IMG/VR virus record: IMGVR_UViG_3300033143_002878
Coordinates: 1-22,339 of that record
Reading direction: 5' to 3' (one strand)
Source: a virus
Length of the DNA stretch: 22,339 nucleotides
Shown: piece by piece, positions 1-6,712 of the stretch
Position numbering within the stretch: position 1 is the stretch's first letter
Layout of the letters: each line of letters opens with the position of its first letter
Position numbers and translations under genes: made by a program
The notes under the pieces: model-generated
The model's database searches: none
What the model was told of the DNA's origin: nothing
The model's input: the letters and a program-made list of their open reading frames with translations, nothing else

Positions 1-518
1 GCTTGTGTACAGGCATTGGCTTCTTCCTCAGATAATGGGGTGATATTCCACTGAAATTCAAACGTCCTAAATTGAACACCACTAAAGAACTGTTCAGATA
101 AGGGGTTGACAATTTCCTTGAATACGTGTTTGTCCATGTATTGCTTCGCCGCATCTCCGTTCATACCGAGAAACCCTAATGCTCCAGCGGCCGCATTCTT
201 TCCCATTGCCCGTGGTACACCTGCGTTCTTAATGGTATCAACAATTGCGGTTGCCTTACCATCGAGTCCCTTTTTACTAAATGAATCAATCAACGGACCG
301 GCAAGACCTACATCAGCACCTTCCCAGTTCACAGCTACGGTCTCAGTTAATCCCGTCGGTAAGGGCATGACTAGTATCCGGCTCTTCCCGTTTATTTCAT
401 GCTTCAATACCATACGAGGTGCATGAGGACTTGCGTGTAGACTTCCTGTGACTATTACATCATTACCGTATTTGGGTGTATGTAACAGGTCTTGAGGTCT
501 TATTCTTTTTCTAGGCAT
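1..518 (-). CDS. 48: Baseplate tail-tube cap/junction protein, gp48-like (N-terminal part, cut by window edge)
   Basis: Reading the minus strand from ATG at 518-516 gives about 172 open codons that run off the left edge, beginning MPRKRIRPQDLLHTPKYGND. Near the edge it reads NPLSEQFFSGVQFRTFEFQW, followed by NITPLSEEEA. This 'F.gv.fR.F.f.w...P.s..Ea' pattern is what I recognise from the T4 gp48/gp54 group, proteins that cap the baseplate and connect it to the tail tube. The assignment rests on that motif and on the neighbouring tail genes, not on an alignment. The gene diverges from gp4 with only 23 bp between the starts, so promoters must be very compact or lie inside the neighbours. The ribosome-binding site is weak. 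The C-terminal part lies outside the window. An open plus-strand frame in the same place (106-426) is its shadow. Confidence 0.72.
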   Translation of the reverse strand, partial: MPRKRIRPQDLLHTPKYGNDVIVTGSLHASPHAPRMVLKHEINGKSRILVMPLPTGLTETVAVNWEGADVGLAGPLIDSFSKKGLDGKATAIVDTIKNAGVPRAMGKNAAAGALGFLGMNGDAAKQYMDKHVFKEIVNPLSEQFFSGVQFRTFEFQWNITPLSEEEANACTQ

Positions 519-541
519 TTCTTATTAGAAAAACCGAGGGG

Positions 542-997
542 ATGAAAAGATATATGGCTTATCGTACAAGATTTATACCGAAAAATCTTAAAAAATATCA
601 TGGTTCAACAAAGAAAATCGTATGTCGGAGCAACTGGGAGCGACAATTAGCCAAATGGTGTGATAAGAACCCCAAAATTCATAGATGGAACATGGAGCAA
701 GTCATTATTCCTTATACTGACAGGGGAACGGGCAAGAGACGGCGTTATTTCGTAGACTTCTGGATAGAGTTTAAGGATGGCGAGATATATCTTATTGAAG
801 TAAAACCTTACAAACAGACGAAGCCACCTGTCAAACGTAAACGCAAGACGCGTCGATATCTCAATGAGGTCATGACATGGGCTACTAATGTCTCCAAATG
901 GGAAGCCGCTGAACGATTTTGTGAATTAAGAGGGTGGCATTTCGAGAAATGGACAGAAAATGAGCTAAAACGGCTCGGATTAAGGATTATTAGCTGA
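542..997 (+). CDS. 4: Head completion protein, gp4-like (TnsA/PD-(D/E)xK nuclease fold)
   Basis: This 151-residue protein matches the length and pattern of T4 gp4 (also called gp50), which is needed to finish DNA-filled heads before tail joining. The nuclease-type core is visible: E33 in SNWERQ, D72 in RRYFVDFW and E86-V-K88 in IEVKPYKQ. Together these give the E...D...ExK arrangement of TnsA-like PD-(D/E)xK folds. The C-terminal half (RRYLNEVMTWATNVSKWEAA) is also typical of T4-like gp4. The start at 542 sits almost on top of GAGGGG (536-541). The fifth codon, ATG at 554, would begin MAYRTRFIPKN, which looks more like the usual gp4 N-terminus, so the true start could be 554. It is the first gene of the rightward cluster, and the next ATG follows its stop by one base. 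Confidence 0.9.
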   Translation: MKRYMAYRTRFIPKNLKKYHGSTKKIVCRSNWERQLAKWCDKNPKIHRWNMEQVIIPYTDRGTGKRRRYFVDFWIEFKDGEIYLIEVKPYKQTKPPVKRKRKTRRYLNEVMTWATNVSKWEAAERFCELRGWHFEKWTENELKRLGLRIIS

Positions 998-998
998 T

Positions 999-1577
999 AT
1001 GGCAAAGATAAAAGAGCAACCCAAAGCAAAAAATATCAAAGACGCCCGTAAATGGTTCTTAGAGGCTACAGAAGAACTTCAAATGGGTGGTAAGGTAAAG
1101 GGTAAAATCCCTGCACTGGCAGATTTGCGTGGTATGGCAGGACAAATGATAGGGAAACTGATGTATTTCCGGTATTCTCCGGCTACAGGACGTGAATTGC
1201 CTTATTATGACATATTCCCACTCATTATAATTGTTAAAGAGTATGATAAATATGTAAAGGGGCTTAATCTTCATTATCTGCCACCTGAACAACGCGTTGA
1301 ATTGATGACCAATTTATTTAACATAATTACTAATGTGAAATTCGATTCAGATACACGGTTTCGATTAACATACAGATATTTGCAGAGTTTGAAGCAATTG
1401 AGATTCTTTAGACCCTGTATCAAGAGTTATCGTTATTCCAACATAGTCACAATACCGAGGGTTGTCAAACCGGCTTATTGGTACAGAGCAATCATGCTTG
1501 AAAATGCTATTTGGAAGAAAGCGGCACCTGCTAAGATATGGCAGGACAGTAGACGGACGTGGTTAAAATACGCGTAA
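999..1577 (+). CDS. Conserved T4-like phage protein, function not recognised
   Basis: The gene encodes 192 residues. The central part, YYDIFPLIIIV followed about 14 residues later by GLNLHYLPPEQR, resembles a protein I associate with many T4-like marine phages, but I cannot attach a proven function. The rest is rich in aromatic and basic residues, has no transmembrane segment, and ends in a basic tail (DSRRTWLKYA). The position corresponds to T4 gene 53, next to gene 4, but the sequence does not look like gp53. The start directly follows the gp4 stop (TGA, one base, ATG) without a clear ribosome-binding site, which implies translational coupling. A structural or assembly role in head or baseplate is inferred from the neighbours only. 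Confidence 0.85.
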   Translation: MAKIKEQPKAKNIKDARKWFLEATEELQMGGKVKGKIPALADLRGMAGQMIGKLMYFRYSPATGRELPYYDIFPLIIIVKEYDKYVKGLNLHYLPPEQRVELMTNLFNIITNVKFDSDTRFRLTYRYLQSLKQLRFFRPCIKSYRYSNIVTIPRVVKPAYWYRAIMLENAIWKKAAPAKIWQDSRRTWLKYA

Positions 1578-1587
1578 GGAGTTTTAA

Positions 1588-2385
1588 ATGGCATTTCCTA
1601 ACATAAGAATACCGAACATTCCGAAAATACCATCTATCCACGATATTGGTAAAGGTAGCACTGAGGAAGATATAGGTAACGGTCGTGTGGTCGATAGAGA
1701 TATTGGTATTGACAGAATGGTTGCGAAACTGTCTCAAGACCCTATTCTATCACCCGCTCAATATATAGTTCAGATTACACCACCTGATAAGGTAGTCGGT
1801 AATCCACATTACAATGACCTCAAGATTGACGCTAATCTTTTTCTATCTGTATCATCAATCAATCTACCAACTCGTTCATATGCGACAGTTGAGCATGCTC
1901 ACTGGGGTCCGAACATCATGGTTCCTTACCAAGAGGTCTATGACCAAGTTACAATGATGTTTTATATGTCCGAATCAATGAATGAGAGACGATTCTTTGA
2001 TATATGGCTCGATGCAGTGGGGTCAAGAGAGTATGATAGTTCATCAGATGGTGAATACAACAACAAAATGGAGTATTATAACAATTTCATAGGGCAATGC
2101 GTACTATTTCCGCTATCCAGAGATGGTAGACGCCTCAGAAAATACAAAATACACAACTTATACCCAACTCAAATGAGTCCGTCTCTATGGGGTCATGCTA
2201 TGGCTAATGCCTATAGTGAGATTACAATACAGTTTGGTATAGATAGGTATGAGCAGGACAAGAGTTTCGTCCCTGATTCAGAGCCTGTAACAAGCTTATT
2301 CAGTAAACTATATAATATTGGTGCCAGTCTTGCGGATATTCCCGGTGATTTGGTACCGTCGATTAACCCTTTTGGTGGTCGATAA
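1588..2385 (+). CDS. Tail-tube-fold protein, likely baseplate tail-tube initiator (gp54/gp19-like)
   Basis: This 265-residue protein has a strong ribosome-binding site (AAGGAG, 6-nt spacing). The first 60 residues are low in complexity (IRIPNIPKIPSI). From about residue 70 it shows the phage tail-tube pattern: ANLFLSVSSINLPTRSYAT, then VPYQEVYDQVTMMFYMSESM, then RRFFDIWLDAVG, and near the end a LYPTQMSPSLWGHAMANAYS segment followed by SEITIQFGIDRYEQ. That arrangement is shared by the T4 tube protein gp19 and by gp48/gp54, which start tube polymerisation on the baseplate. The extra N- and C-terminal tails, the length (T4 gp54 is of similar order) and the position next to gp48-like and gp26-like genes favour gp54 over the major tube protein. 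A tube subunit remains possible. Confidence 0.6.
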   Translation: MAFPNIRIPNIPKIPSIHDIGKGSTEEDIGNGRVVDRDIGIDRMVAKLSQDPILSPAQYIVQITPPDKVVGNPHYNDLKIDANLFLSVSSINLPTRSYATVEHAHWGPNIMVPYQEVYDQVTMMFYMSESMNERRFFDIWLDAVGSREYDSSSDGEYNNKMEYYNNFIGQCVLFPLSRDGRRLRKYKIHNLYPTQMSPSLWGHAMANAYSEITIQFGIDRYEQDKSFVPDSEPVTSLFSKLYNIGASLADIPGDLVPSINPFGGR

Positions 2386-2411
2386 TTCATTATTAACAAA
2401 AAGAGGAAATT

Positions 2412-3134
2412 ATGTCATTACCAGTATTGAAGTCGGCAATTTACACCATGGTTATCCCTTCAAGTAAAGAAGAGATTAAATTTAGACCCTTTACAGTAAA
2501 GGAAGAGAACGCGTTATTGATTGCAAGAGAAGCGGATGACGCAACAGTACAATTGAATACTATGGTTGAAGTACTCAAAACCTGCACTTTTGACAAAGTT
2601 GATGTAGGTAGGCTTGCAACATTCGACATTGAGTACATGTTTATCAATATCAGAGCCAAATCTGTAGGTGAGGTTGTTGATATTAACATGAAATGCAAGA
2701 ATTCTAATGCAGAAGGTGTTAAATGTGGTGGTATTGTGCCTTTTAGTATCAATCTCACCGATATAGACGTTGTATTTGACGACAATCATAGCAATACAGT
2801 GATGGTCGAGGACCAGATAGGTATCACATTCAAATATCCTAACATCGAATCGTTCAATAGAACTAAAGACACTGTAGAGAAAAATCCAATACAAGCCATC
2901 GTTGTATTAGTAGAGTCTATATTCGATAAGGACGGCACATATGAGGCTAGCTCATATAGTGATGAAGATTTACTAACATTTATAGAAAGTATCCCTTCCA
3001 AGCCATTTAAGGAGATTCAGGACAAGTTTGTTAATTCAATGCCTAGCCTGAAAGTCTCGTTGCCGTACAAGTGTACTAAATGTGGCAAAGAGGGAGTTCA
3101 TGAATTCAAGGGTCTACAAGATTTTTTCGTCTAA
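2412..3134 (+). CDS. 26: gp26-like baseplate/tail assembly protein
   Basis: This 240-residue protein is preceded by AGAGGAAATT. Its N-terminal half (IPSSKEEIKFRPFTVKEENA, then LATFDIEYMFINIRAKSVGE) is the signature I recall for the T4 gp26 family of baseplate proteins. It carries two cysteine pairs: C90 and C98 in CKNSNAEGVKC, and a C-terminal CTKC at about residues 221-224, perhaps a zinc ribbon. In T4, gp26 acts in forming the central hub of the baseplate. Here it sits immediately before a tape-measure-like gene, as the tail-assembly chaperone does in lambda-like phages. Its last codons GAT TTT TTC GTC TAA contain a canonical -1 slippery heptamer, so a longer fusion product is predicted (see 3128-3301). 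Confidence 0.8.
   Translation: MSLPVLKSAIYTMVIPSSKEEIKFRPFTVKEENALLIAREADDATVQLNTMVEVLKTCTFDKVDVGRLATFDIEYMFINIRAKSVGEVVDINMKCKNSNAEGVKCGGIVPFSINLTDIDVVFDDNHSNTVMVEDQIGITFKYPNIESFNRTKDTVEKNPIQAIVVLVESIFDKDGTYEASSYSDEDLLTFIESIPSKPFKEIQDKFVNSMPSLKVSLPYKCTKCGKEGVHEFKGLQDFFV
3122..3128 (+). promoter_or_regulatory. -1 ribosomal frameshift slippery site T_TTT_TTC
   Basis: In the frame of the gp26-like gene the codons read GAT TTT TTC GTC TAA, which is the canonical X_XXY_YYZ heptamer U_UUU_UUC, two codons before the stop. Slipping back one base re-reads TTT TTT and continues with CGT. The -1 frame is open to 3301, and a potential stem begins 6 nt after the heptamer (3135). Site, distance to the stop and spacer all match the known architecture of programmed -1 sites. 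Confidence 0.75.
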
Positions 3135-3301
3135 CCCTCTCTCATGAAGTCCTATCTAATCGGTATCGGATGAATTTCTTGCTAGTATATGACCATCCAT
3201 ACACGATGTCAGATATTGATAATATGTTGCCGTGGGAGAGGGAAATTTTAATAGCAATGGTCGAGAAAAAGATGACCGATAAGGCTAATGCTCAACAATA
3301 A
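3128..3301 (+). CDS. -1 frame extension of the gp26-like protein (predicted 296-residue fusion)
   Basis: After the slip at 3122-3128 the -1 frame gives 57 further codons, beginning RLTLSHEVLSNRYRM, continuing NFLLVYDHPYTMSDIDNMLP and then WEREILIAMVEKKM, and ending ...NAQQ. The fusion would have 239 + 57 = 296 residues. The 'Y.m.di..MlpwER...i.m.ekk' pattern resembles the C-terminal partner of tail-assembly chaperones, which typically has a short helical 'D-hydrophobic-D-x-M-P-x-x-E' segment. An alternative is independent initiation at ATG 3170 (43 residues), but no ribosome-binding site precedes it, and the frame is open upstream all the way to the slippery site. The stop lies 11 bases before the start of the tape-measure-like gene, as expected for a G/GT-type arrangement. 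Confidence 0.7.
   Translation, partial: RLTLSHEVLSNRYRMNFLLVYDHPYTMSDIDNMLPWEREILIAMVEKKMTDKANAQQ
3135..3242 (+). promoter_or_regulatory. Candidate long-range stimulatory stem for frameshifting
   Basis: CCCTCTCTCATG (3135-3146) can pair with CGTGGGAGAGGG (3231-3242). This gives 12 consecutive pairs including two G-U pairs, the outer seven being perfect Watson-Crick. The loop is 84 nt and lies wholly inside the -1 reading frame. The 5' arm starts right after the 0-frame stop, 6 nt from the slippery heptamer. Pairing was found by eye; whether it out-competes local folding was not computed. Confidence 0.55.
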
Positions 3302-3312
3302 GGTTAAGAATT

Positions 3313-5310
3313 ATGGCAGATGACGATAAACGCATAGATGCAGTCGAAGAGCGTAAACTCGCACAAGAGAGACTAGCGGCTAATAAGAAAAATATTGCCG
3401 ATATGACAAAATCATTGGAGAACGCAGGTAAGAAAAATCTCTTACATCAGCGTGCACTACTCGATTCTTCAATGAAGGGCATCACTGACTCCCTTGATAG
3501 GTCTATGAAAGAGCAAGGAAAGGACTCATCAAAAGAGTACGCAACTATTGTCACTGCCGTACAGGAATTAGCCGATAAGGCATCATCAACTGACACCCGT
3601 AAAGGCTTCAAATTATTACAGAATCAGTATGAAGAGACTAAGAAGCTTATCAAGGGTACTCAGATTACCAGTGATGAAGAATCAACGGCCGTTAAGGAGC
3701 TGATGAATACAGTCGGTAGTAAGATGACGCAGGAGTTCCAGTCTCGTCTTACTCTACCTACCATGATTGGTGAATCCCTTAAAGAGAATATTCCTAACAT
3801 GGGTGCTGTTATGGCGGGGGTGTTGGGTGATTCTCCAGCCGCTATGATGGCTATCGGATTCATGGGTGATTTGCTCAAAAAGAGAAAAGAGGCTAAAGAG
3901 GCTAATGAGCAGGAAGCCGCTAATTTCTCTCTTACCAGATTAACAGAACAGCAAGACCTGGCTAATGATATTGCCGCCGAGTCCCTAGAACTCGAAAAGG
4001 GCATATCAGAGCAGGACGAAGCCGATATAGAAAAGAGCGATGATATAGTTCCTGATATGACTGATGATTTAGAGGTCACATCTCTGGACGAGGCTGATAG
4101 TCCTCTTGAAACATCAGCACCTGAGTCATCAGAGGATAGTATGGAACTCGATTCTCCTGAAGCTGTGGATGAGTCAATGGACGAGGTTATCGATGGTCTA
4201 GAACGTATTGAAGCGGCTGTTAAAGATAACGCAATAGAACCGGCATCTGACGAAGACGCCAATGAAGCAATCAGGCGTGATGAGCTGGCTAATGATGAGT
4301 TGAATGATAATCTAGAGAGCATTGCCGAAAAAATTGACGCAACCGGTGACCCCAGTGATGGTGGTGGGTTGTTTGGTAAATTAAAAGCGTTATTTCCCGC
4401 TGTTATGAGTTTTATGGCAATTCTAGCACCATTCATTGCTCCAATACTGGCAATCGTGGGAGTACTCAAGTCATTATATGATGGATGGGTCAATGCATCA
4501 GAGAGATTAGGCAGAAATGCTGACCTCAGTGACAAGTTTGCATCAGCAATCGGCATGATATTTGAAAATATCGCAGGGTTGGGTGATTGGCTGGCTGAGA
4601 AACTAGGATTTCAAACAGATTTCCGTGAAAAGATGGAGAACTTCACACAAGCATTCGCTGATATGCTTAATATCCCGTTTGACGAGCATATAGACAACAT
4701 TAAGGGTATGATGTCTGATTTCATGGACTACCTTATGACGCCAATTAGAGCAGTTCAGGACGCGTTCTGGAATGTATGGGGGAAATTTGAACCTGTCCTT
4801 GAATCAGTAATTGACAAATTCATCAGTCTCTATAATAAGGTAAATATCTTCGGTGGGGACGATATGGAGAACCCTATCAAGAAGGCTCGATTAGCCAGAG
4901 AGGGTGAGACAAGTTCTACTGGATTGACACGCGGTAGTATTGACACCTCAGAAGTTGCAGGGTGGCCGGTTGCCAAGCAAAAAGCCTTCATGACTGAAAA
5001 TGCTGAACAGATTCATAAAGAGGGCAAGATGTCAGAAATGCAGTCCAATATTGCTGATATGGCAGTAAAGGAGCAAAAGCTCGGCATCGATAGTACAAGC
5101 CCAGCCTCAACAGCCGGTGTAGAACGAACTGGTCGTATTGAAGAGAAACAAAAACAATTCGAGGCCACTCAAGGCGGTGGTGGTACTGCCGTTATAGCAC
5201 CGACCTCTGTTAGTAACAATACTGTCAACAATACAGCACCAACAATGGTGGCAGGAGCGGGCAGAGCCTCAAATAGAACAAATACAGACAATCAGTTGGC
5301 ATTTAGTTAA
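3313..5310 (+). CDS. Putative tail tape-measure / large tail structural protein
   Basis: This 665-residue protein has an all-helical look. The first 140 residues are charged and coiled-coil-like. Residues about 190-340 are strongly acidic, with many D/E/S. A hydrophobic stretch follows at about residues 355-385 (FPAVMSFMAILAPFIAPILA), then amphipathic helices to about 510. The C-terminal tail is rich in Asn and Thr (IAPTSVSNNTVNNTAPTMVA), a tail type I recall from tape-measure-like proteins of myoviruses. T4's tape measure gp29 has about 590 residues. Position directly after the frameshifting gp26-like gene is the usual place for a tape measure. The assignment rests on position, length, composition and the hydrophobic segment, with no recognised domain. 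The start has only a weak AAGG upstream. It is the last gene of the rightward cluster. Confidence 0.6.
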   Translation: MADDDKRIDAVEERKLAQERLAANKKNIADMTKSLENAGKKNLLHQRALLDSSMKGITDSLDRSMKEQGKDSSKEYATIVTAVQELADKASSTDTRKGFKLLQNQYEETKKLIKGTQITSDEESTAVKELMNTVGSKMTQEFQSRLTLPTMIGESLKENIPNMGAVMAGVLGDSPAAMMAIGFMGDLLKKRKEAKEANEQEAANFSLTRLTEQQDLANDIAAESLELEKGISEQDEADIEKSDDIVPDMTDDLEVTSLDEADSPLETSAPESSEDSMELDSPEAVDESMDEVIDGLERIEAAVKDNAIEPASDEDANEAIRRDELANDELNDNLESIAEKIDATGDPSDGGGLFGKLKALFPAVMSFMAILAPFIAPILAIVGVLKSLYDGWVNASERLGRNADLSDKFASAIGMIFENIAGLGDWLAEKLGFQTDFREKMENFTQAFADMLNIPFDEHIDNIKGMMSDFMDYLMTPIRAVQDAFWNVWGKFEPVLESVIDKFISLYNKVNIFGGDDMENPIKKARLAREGETSSTGLTRGSIDTSEVAGWPVAKQKAFMTENAEQIHKEGKMSEMQSNIADMAVKEQKLGIDSTSPASTAGVERTGRIEEKQKQFEATQGGGGTAVIAPTSVSNNTVNNTAPTMVAGAGRASNRTNTDNQLAFS

Positions 5311-5343
5311 AAAAAGGGATACCCGAATAAGGTATCCCTTTTT
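5309..5343. terminator. Bidirectional intrinsic terminator
   Basis: GGGATACC (5316-5323) and GGTATCCC (5331-5338) form a perfect 8-bp stem with the 7-nt loop CGAATAA. It is flanked by a run of A on the left (5309-5315) and TTTTT on the right (5339-5343), so it can terminate transcripts from both directions. It lies between two convergent genes, the tape-measure-like gene ending at 5310 and gp32 ending at 5371. Confidence 0.9.
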
Positions 5344-5370
5344 GTATTACACTCCGTATATGACTAACTC

Positions 5371-6270
5371 TTAGTCATCTACTGAATCAGCAAGTTTTGA
5401 GAAATAATCAAGATTATCCCCGTCCTCACCATCATCATTAGTACCACTATCTTCCGGTACATCATCACTTACCTTTTCATCGGCAGACTCTTCATGATGT
5501 ACAACTTTCTCTTCCTCAGTCTTGTGAGGTGCACCTGTTCCGGTGACCTTGGCAAAACGAGTAGCAAGAGCAGTGTACTCCTTGAAGTTCTTTTCGTCTG
5601 CATATCCAGCCAGTACGAACTGAGTATCTTCAAGAGTCTTCACGACTTTTGCAGGAACTTTTGTAGCATCAGCAAATTCAGACTTATCGTAATTTGCGAA
5701 ACCTGCTTTCTGTCTTACTGACAGTCTGAAGTTAGCACCCTCTACAAGGTCGAATACATCAATTGGCTCGACGTCTTCGAACTCAGGCTGACCCATATCG
5801 AGAATCTTTTCGAGAATCTTCTTACCGAAACGGAACTTGAAGATTTTTCCCTCGTTCTCTGGATTAGCAGGGTCCTTAACTACAAGGATATTGCAGTAAT
5901 AGGAAGTACGGCGACTACGAGAACTGGCAATCTTCTTGCTAGCCTCAGTTCCTTCATCCCAAAGAATACCATTGGCTTCACATACTGGGCACTGCTCACC
6001 GACAGTAGTCGGACAGTTCTCAATGTACCATTGACCACCGTTCTTGAAACCGTGGGTCATAAGCTCAACATAGTATGGTTCGTCTTCGGATTGTAAACCG
6101 GGAAGGAAGCGGATAATTGCTGTTGCGTTCTTTGCGCTATCCCGTTCAGGATACCACAGGTCATCATCAGAATAATTCTTCTGCTTGCCCTGACTTGTCT
6201 TGCCAGCCGCCTTGAGAAGTTTGTCTAATTTTCCGCCTTTGTTAGCTTTTCTAAGATTTTCTAAACCCAT
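5371..6270 (-). CDS. 32: Single-stranded DNA-binding protein, gp32-like
   Basis: This 299-residue protein (T4 gp32 has 301) coats single-stranded DNA during replication, recombination and repair and recruits gp59 and the polymerase. The zinc site is complete: H73, C86, C94 and C97, in HGF...NCPTTVGEQCPVC, with spacing close to T4's H64/C77/C87/C90. The N-terminus is basic (GLENLRKANKGGKLDKLLKA), corresponding to the cooperative-binding region. The C-terminus is strongly acidic (from about residue 255, ending DNLDYFSKLADSVDD), corresponding to the protein-interaction tail. The ribosome-binding site GAGG (6280-6283) lies 9 nt before the ATG. It is the last gene of the leftward gp33-gp59-gp32 block and has an unusual repeat-bearing leader. 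Confidence 0.95.
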   Translation of the reverse strand: MGLENLRKANKGGKLDKLLKAAGKTSQGKQKNYSDDDLWYPERDSAKNATAIIRFLPGLQSEDEPYYVELMTHGFKNGGQWYIENCPTTVGEQCPVCEANGILWDEGTEASKKIASSRSRRTSYYCNILVVKDPANPENEGKIFKFRFGKKILEKILDMGQPEFEDVEPIDVFDLVEGANFRLSVRQKAGFANYDKSEFADATKVPAKVVKTLEDTQFVLAGYADEKNFKEYTALATRFAKVTGTGAPHKTEEEKVVHHEESADEKVSDDVPEDSGTNDDGEDGDNLDYFSKLADSVDD

Positions 6271-6460
6271 AATTCTTTACCTCAACTTGTGTTTTTTTGA
6301 TTTATTGTAGCTGTTGTTTTCGACTTGTGAATTCAATCACATAATTGGGTGTTTAACCCAAGGATATCATGTTGAACCTCCGTTGTATTCGACTTGTATT
6401 CTACTTGTTTTCTTCTTATGTTATATTTAGGCATTCCGCCCAATTATTGCAACATTTATT
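6271..6460 (-). promoter_or_regulatory. gp32 leader with repeated motif and hairpin (candidate autoregulatory region)
   Basis: These 190 bases upstream of gp32 hold no ordinary gene. On the transcript strand a 16-nt motif ACAAGT(C/A)GAA(A/T)ACAA(C/G) occurs three times, at 6408-6393, 6397-6382 (overlapping the first) and 6328-6313. A fourth ACAAGT at 6290-6285 abuts the ribosome-binding site of gp32. A small hairpin pairs 6345-6350 with 6356-6361 (TTGGGT/ACCCAA, 5-nt loop). In T4, gp32 represses its own translation by binding an unstructured leader next to a pseudoknot. The repeats here could be the equivalent, which is inference. No convincing sigma70 promoter was seen in it. Confidence 0.5.
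6353..6370 (-). CDS. Possible five-codon leader peptide upstream of gp32
   Basis: GGAGG (6381-6377) lies 6 nt before ATG (6370-6368), followed by ATA TCC TTG GGT TAA, encoding MISLG. This is a better ribosome-binding site than that of gp32 itself. The last sense codons form one arm of the hairpin at 6345-6361, so a ribosome reading this peptide would open the hairpin. It could be a leader controlling gp32, a remnant of a lost gene, or chance. Confidence 0.3.
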   Translation of the reverse strand: MISLG

Positions 6461-6712
6461 TTACTTTTTTGATAATAATGGATGATTTTTGACGTACTCT
6501 GACGCGTTATGGGCTACCGAGTCAATATTGATACACTTGGGTCTGTACCGTTTGAATTTACAGCATGTAACAGCCGCTCCACACTCCATTTGAGGCTTAT
6601 ACCTTTCATGAGTACATCCAGTTGTTTCATTACTATCTTGCCATTTGCAATCAGTGTTCATACATGGAAACGGCCCAAATACATTATGTACAGTCATTAG
6701 TGGCTTCTTCAT
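6461..6712 (-). CDS. Small cysteine-rich protein, function unknown
   Basis: From ATG at 6712 (MKKPLMTVHNVFG...) the product has 83 residues. It contains seven cysteines between about residues 17 and 60: one in PFPCMN, one in DCKW, one in GCTH, one in MECG, two in TCCK and one in PKCI. These may bind metal or form disulfides. I recognise no family. The frame is open upstream to an ATG at 6769, but that start would overlap the preceding membrane-protein gene by about 86 bp. ATG 6712 has GGAG 8 nt upstream (6721-6724) and overlaps only about 29 bp. It is the last small gene before the gp32 leader. Confidence 0.65.
   Translation of the reverse strand: MKKPLMTVHNVFGPFPCMNTDCKWQDSNETTGCTHERYKPQMECGAAVTCCKFKRYRPKCINIDSVAHNASEYVKNHPLLSKK

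Noticed and set aside
106-426. Plus-strand open frame of 106 codons at the left edge
   Set aside because: It is the complement of the gp48-like gene, which has recognisable sequence; the plus-strand product is low-complexity without a ribosome-binding site.
999-1577. Assignment of the 192-residue protein as T4 gp53
   Set aside because: Position and length fit, but the sequence lacks the gp53 pattern (N-terminal wedge motif and the 'GNPQLYWVLL' type segment).
3144-3173. Short 0-frame ORF (MKSYLIGIG) after the gp26-like stop, ending on the ATG at 3170
   Set aside because: Nine codons without a ribosome-binding site; the open -1 frame and slippery site explain the segment better.
3170-3301. 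Independent 43-codon gene starting at ATG 3170
   Set aside because: No ribosome-binding site; the same frame is open upstream to the slippery heptamer, so a fusion is the more economical reading.
3660-4556. Minus-strand open frame of 298 codons under the tape-measure-like gene
   Set aside because: The product is Ser/Ala-rich low complexity, caused by the D/E/S-rich plus-strand coding sequence; no start signal and no neighbours on that strand.
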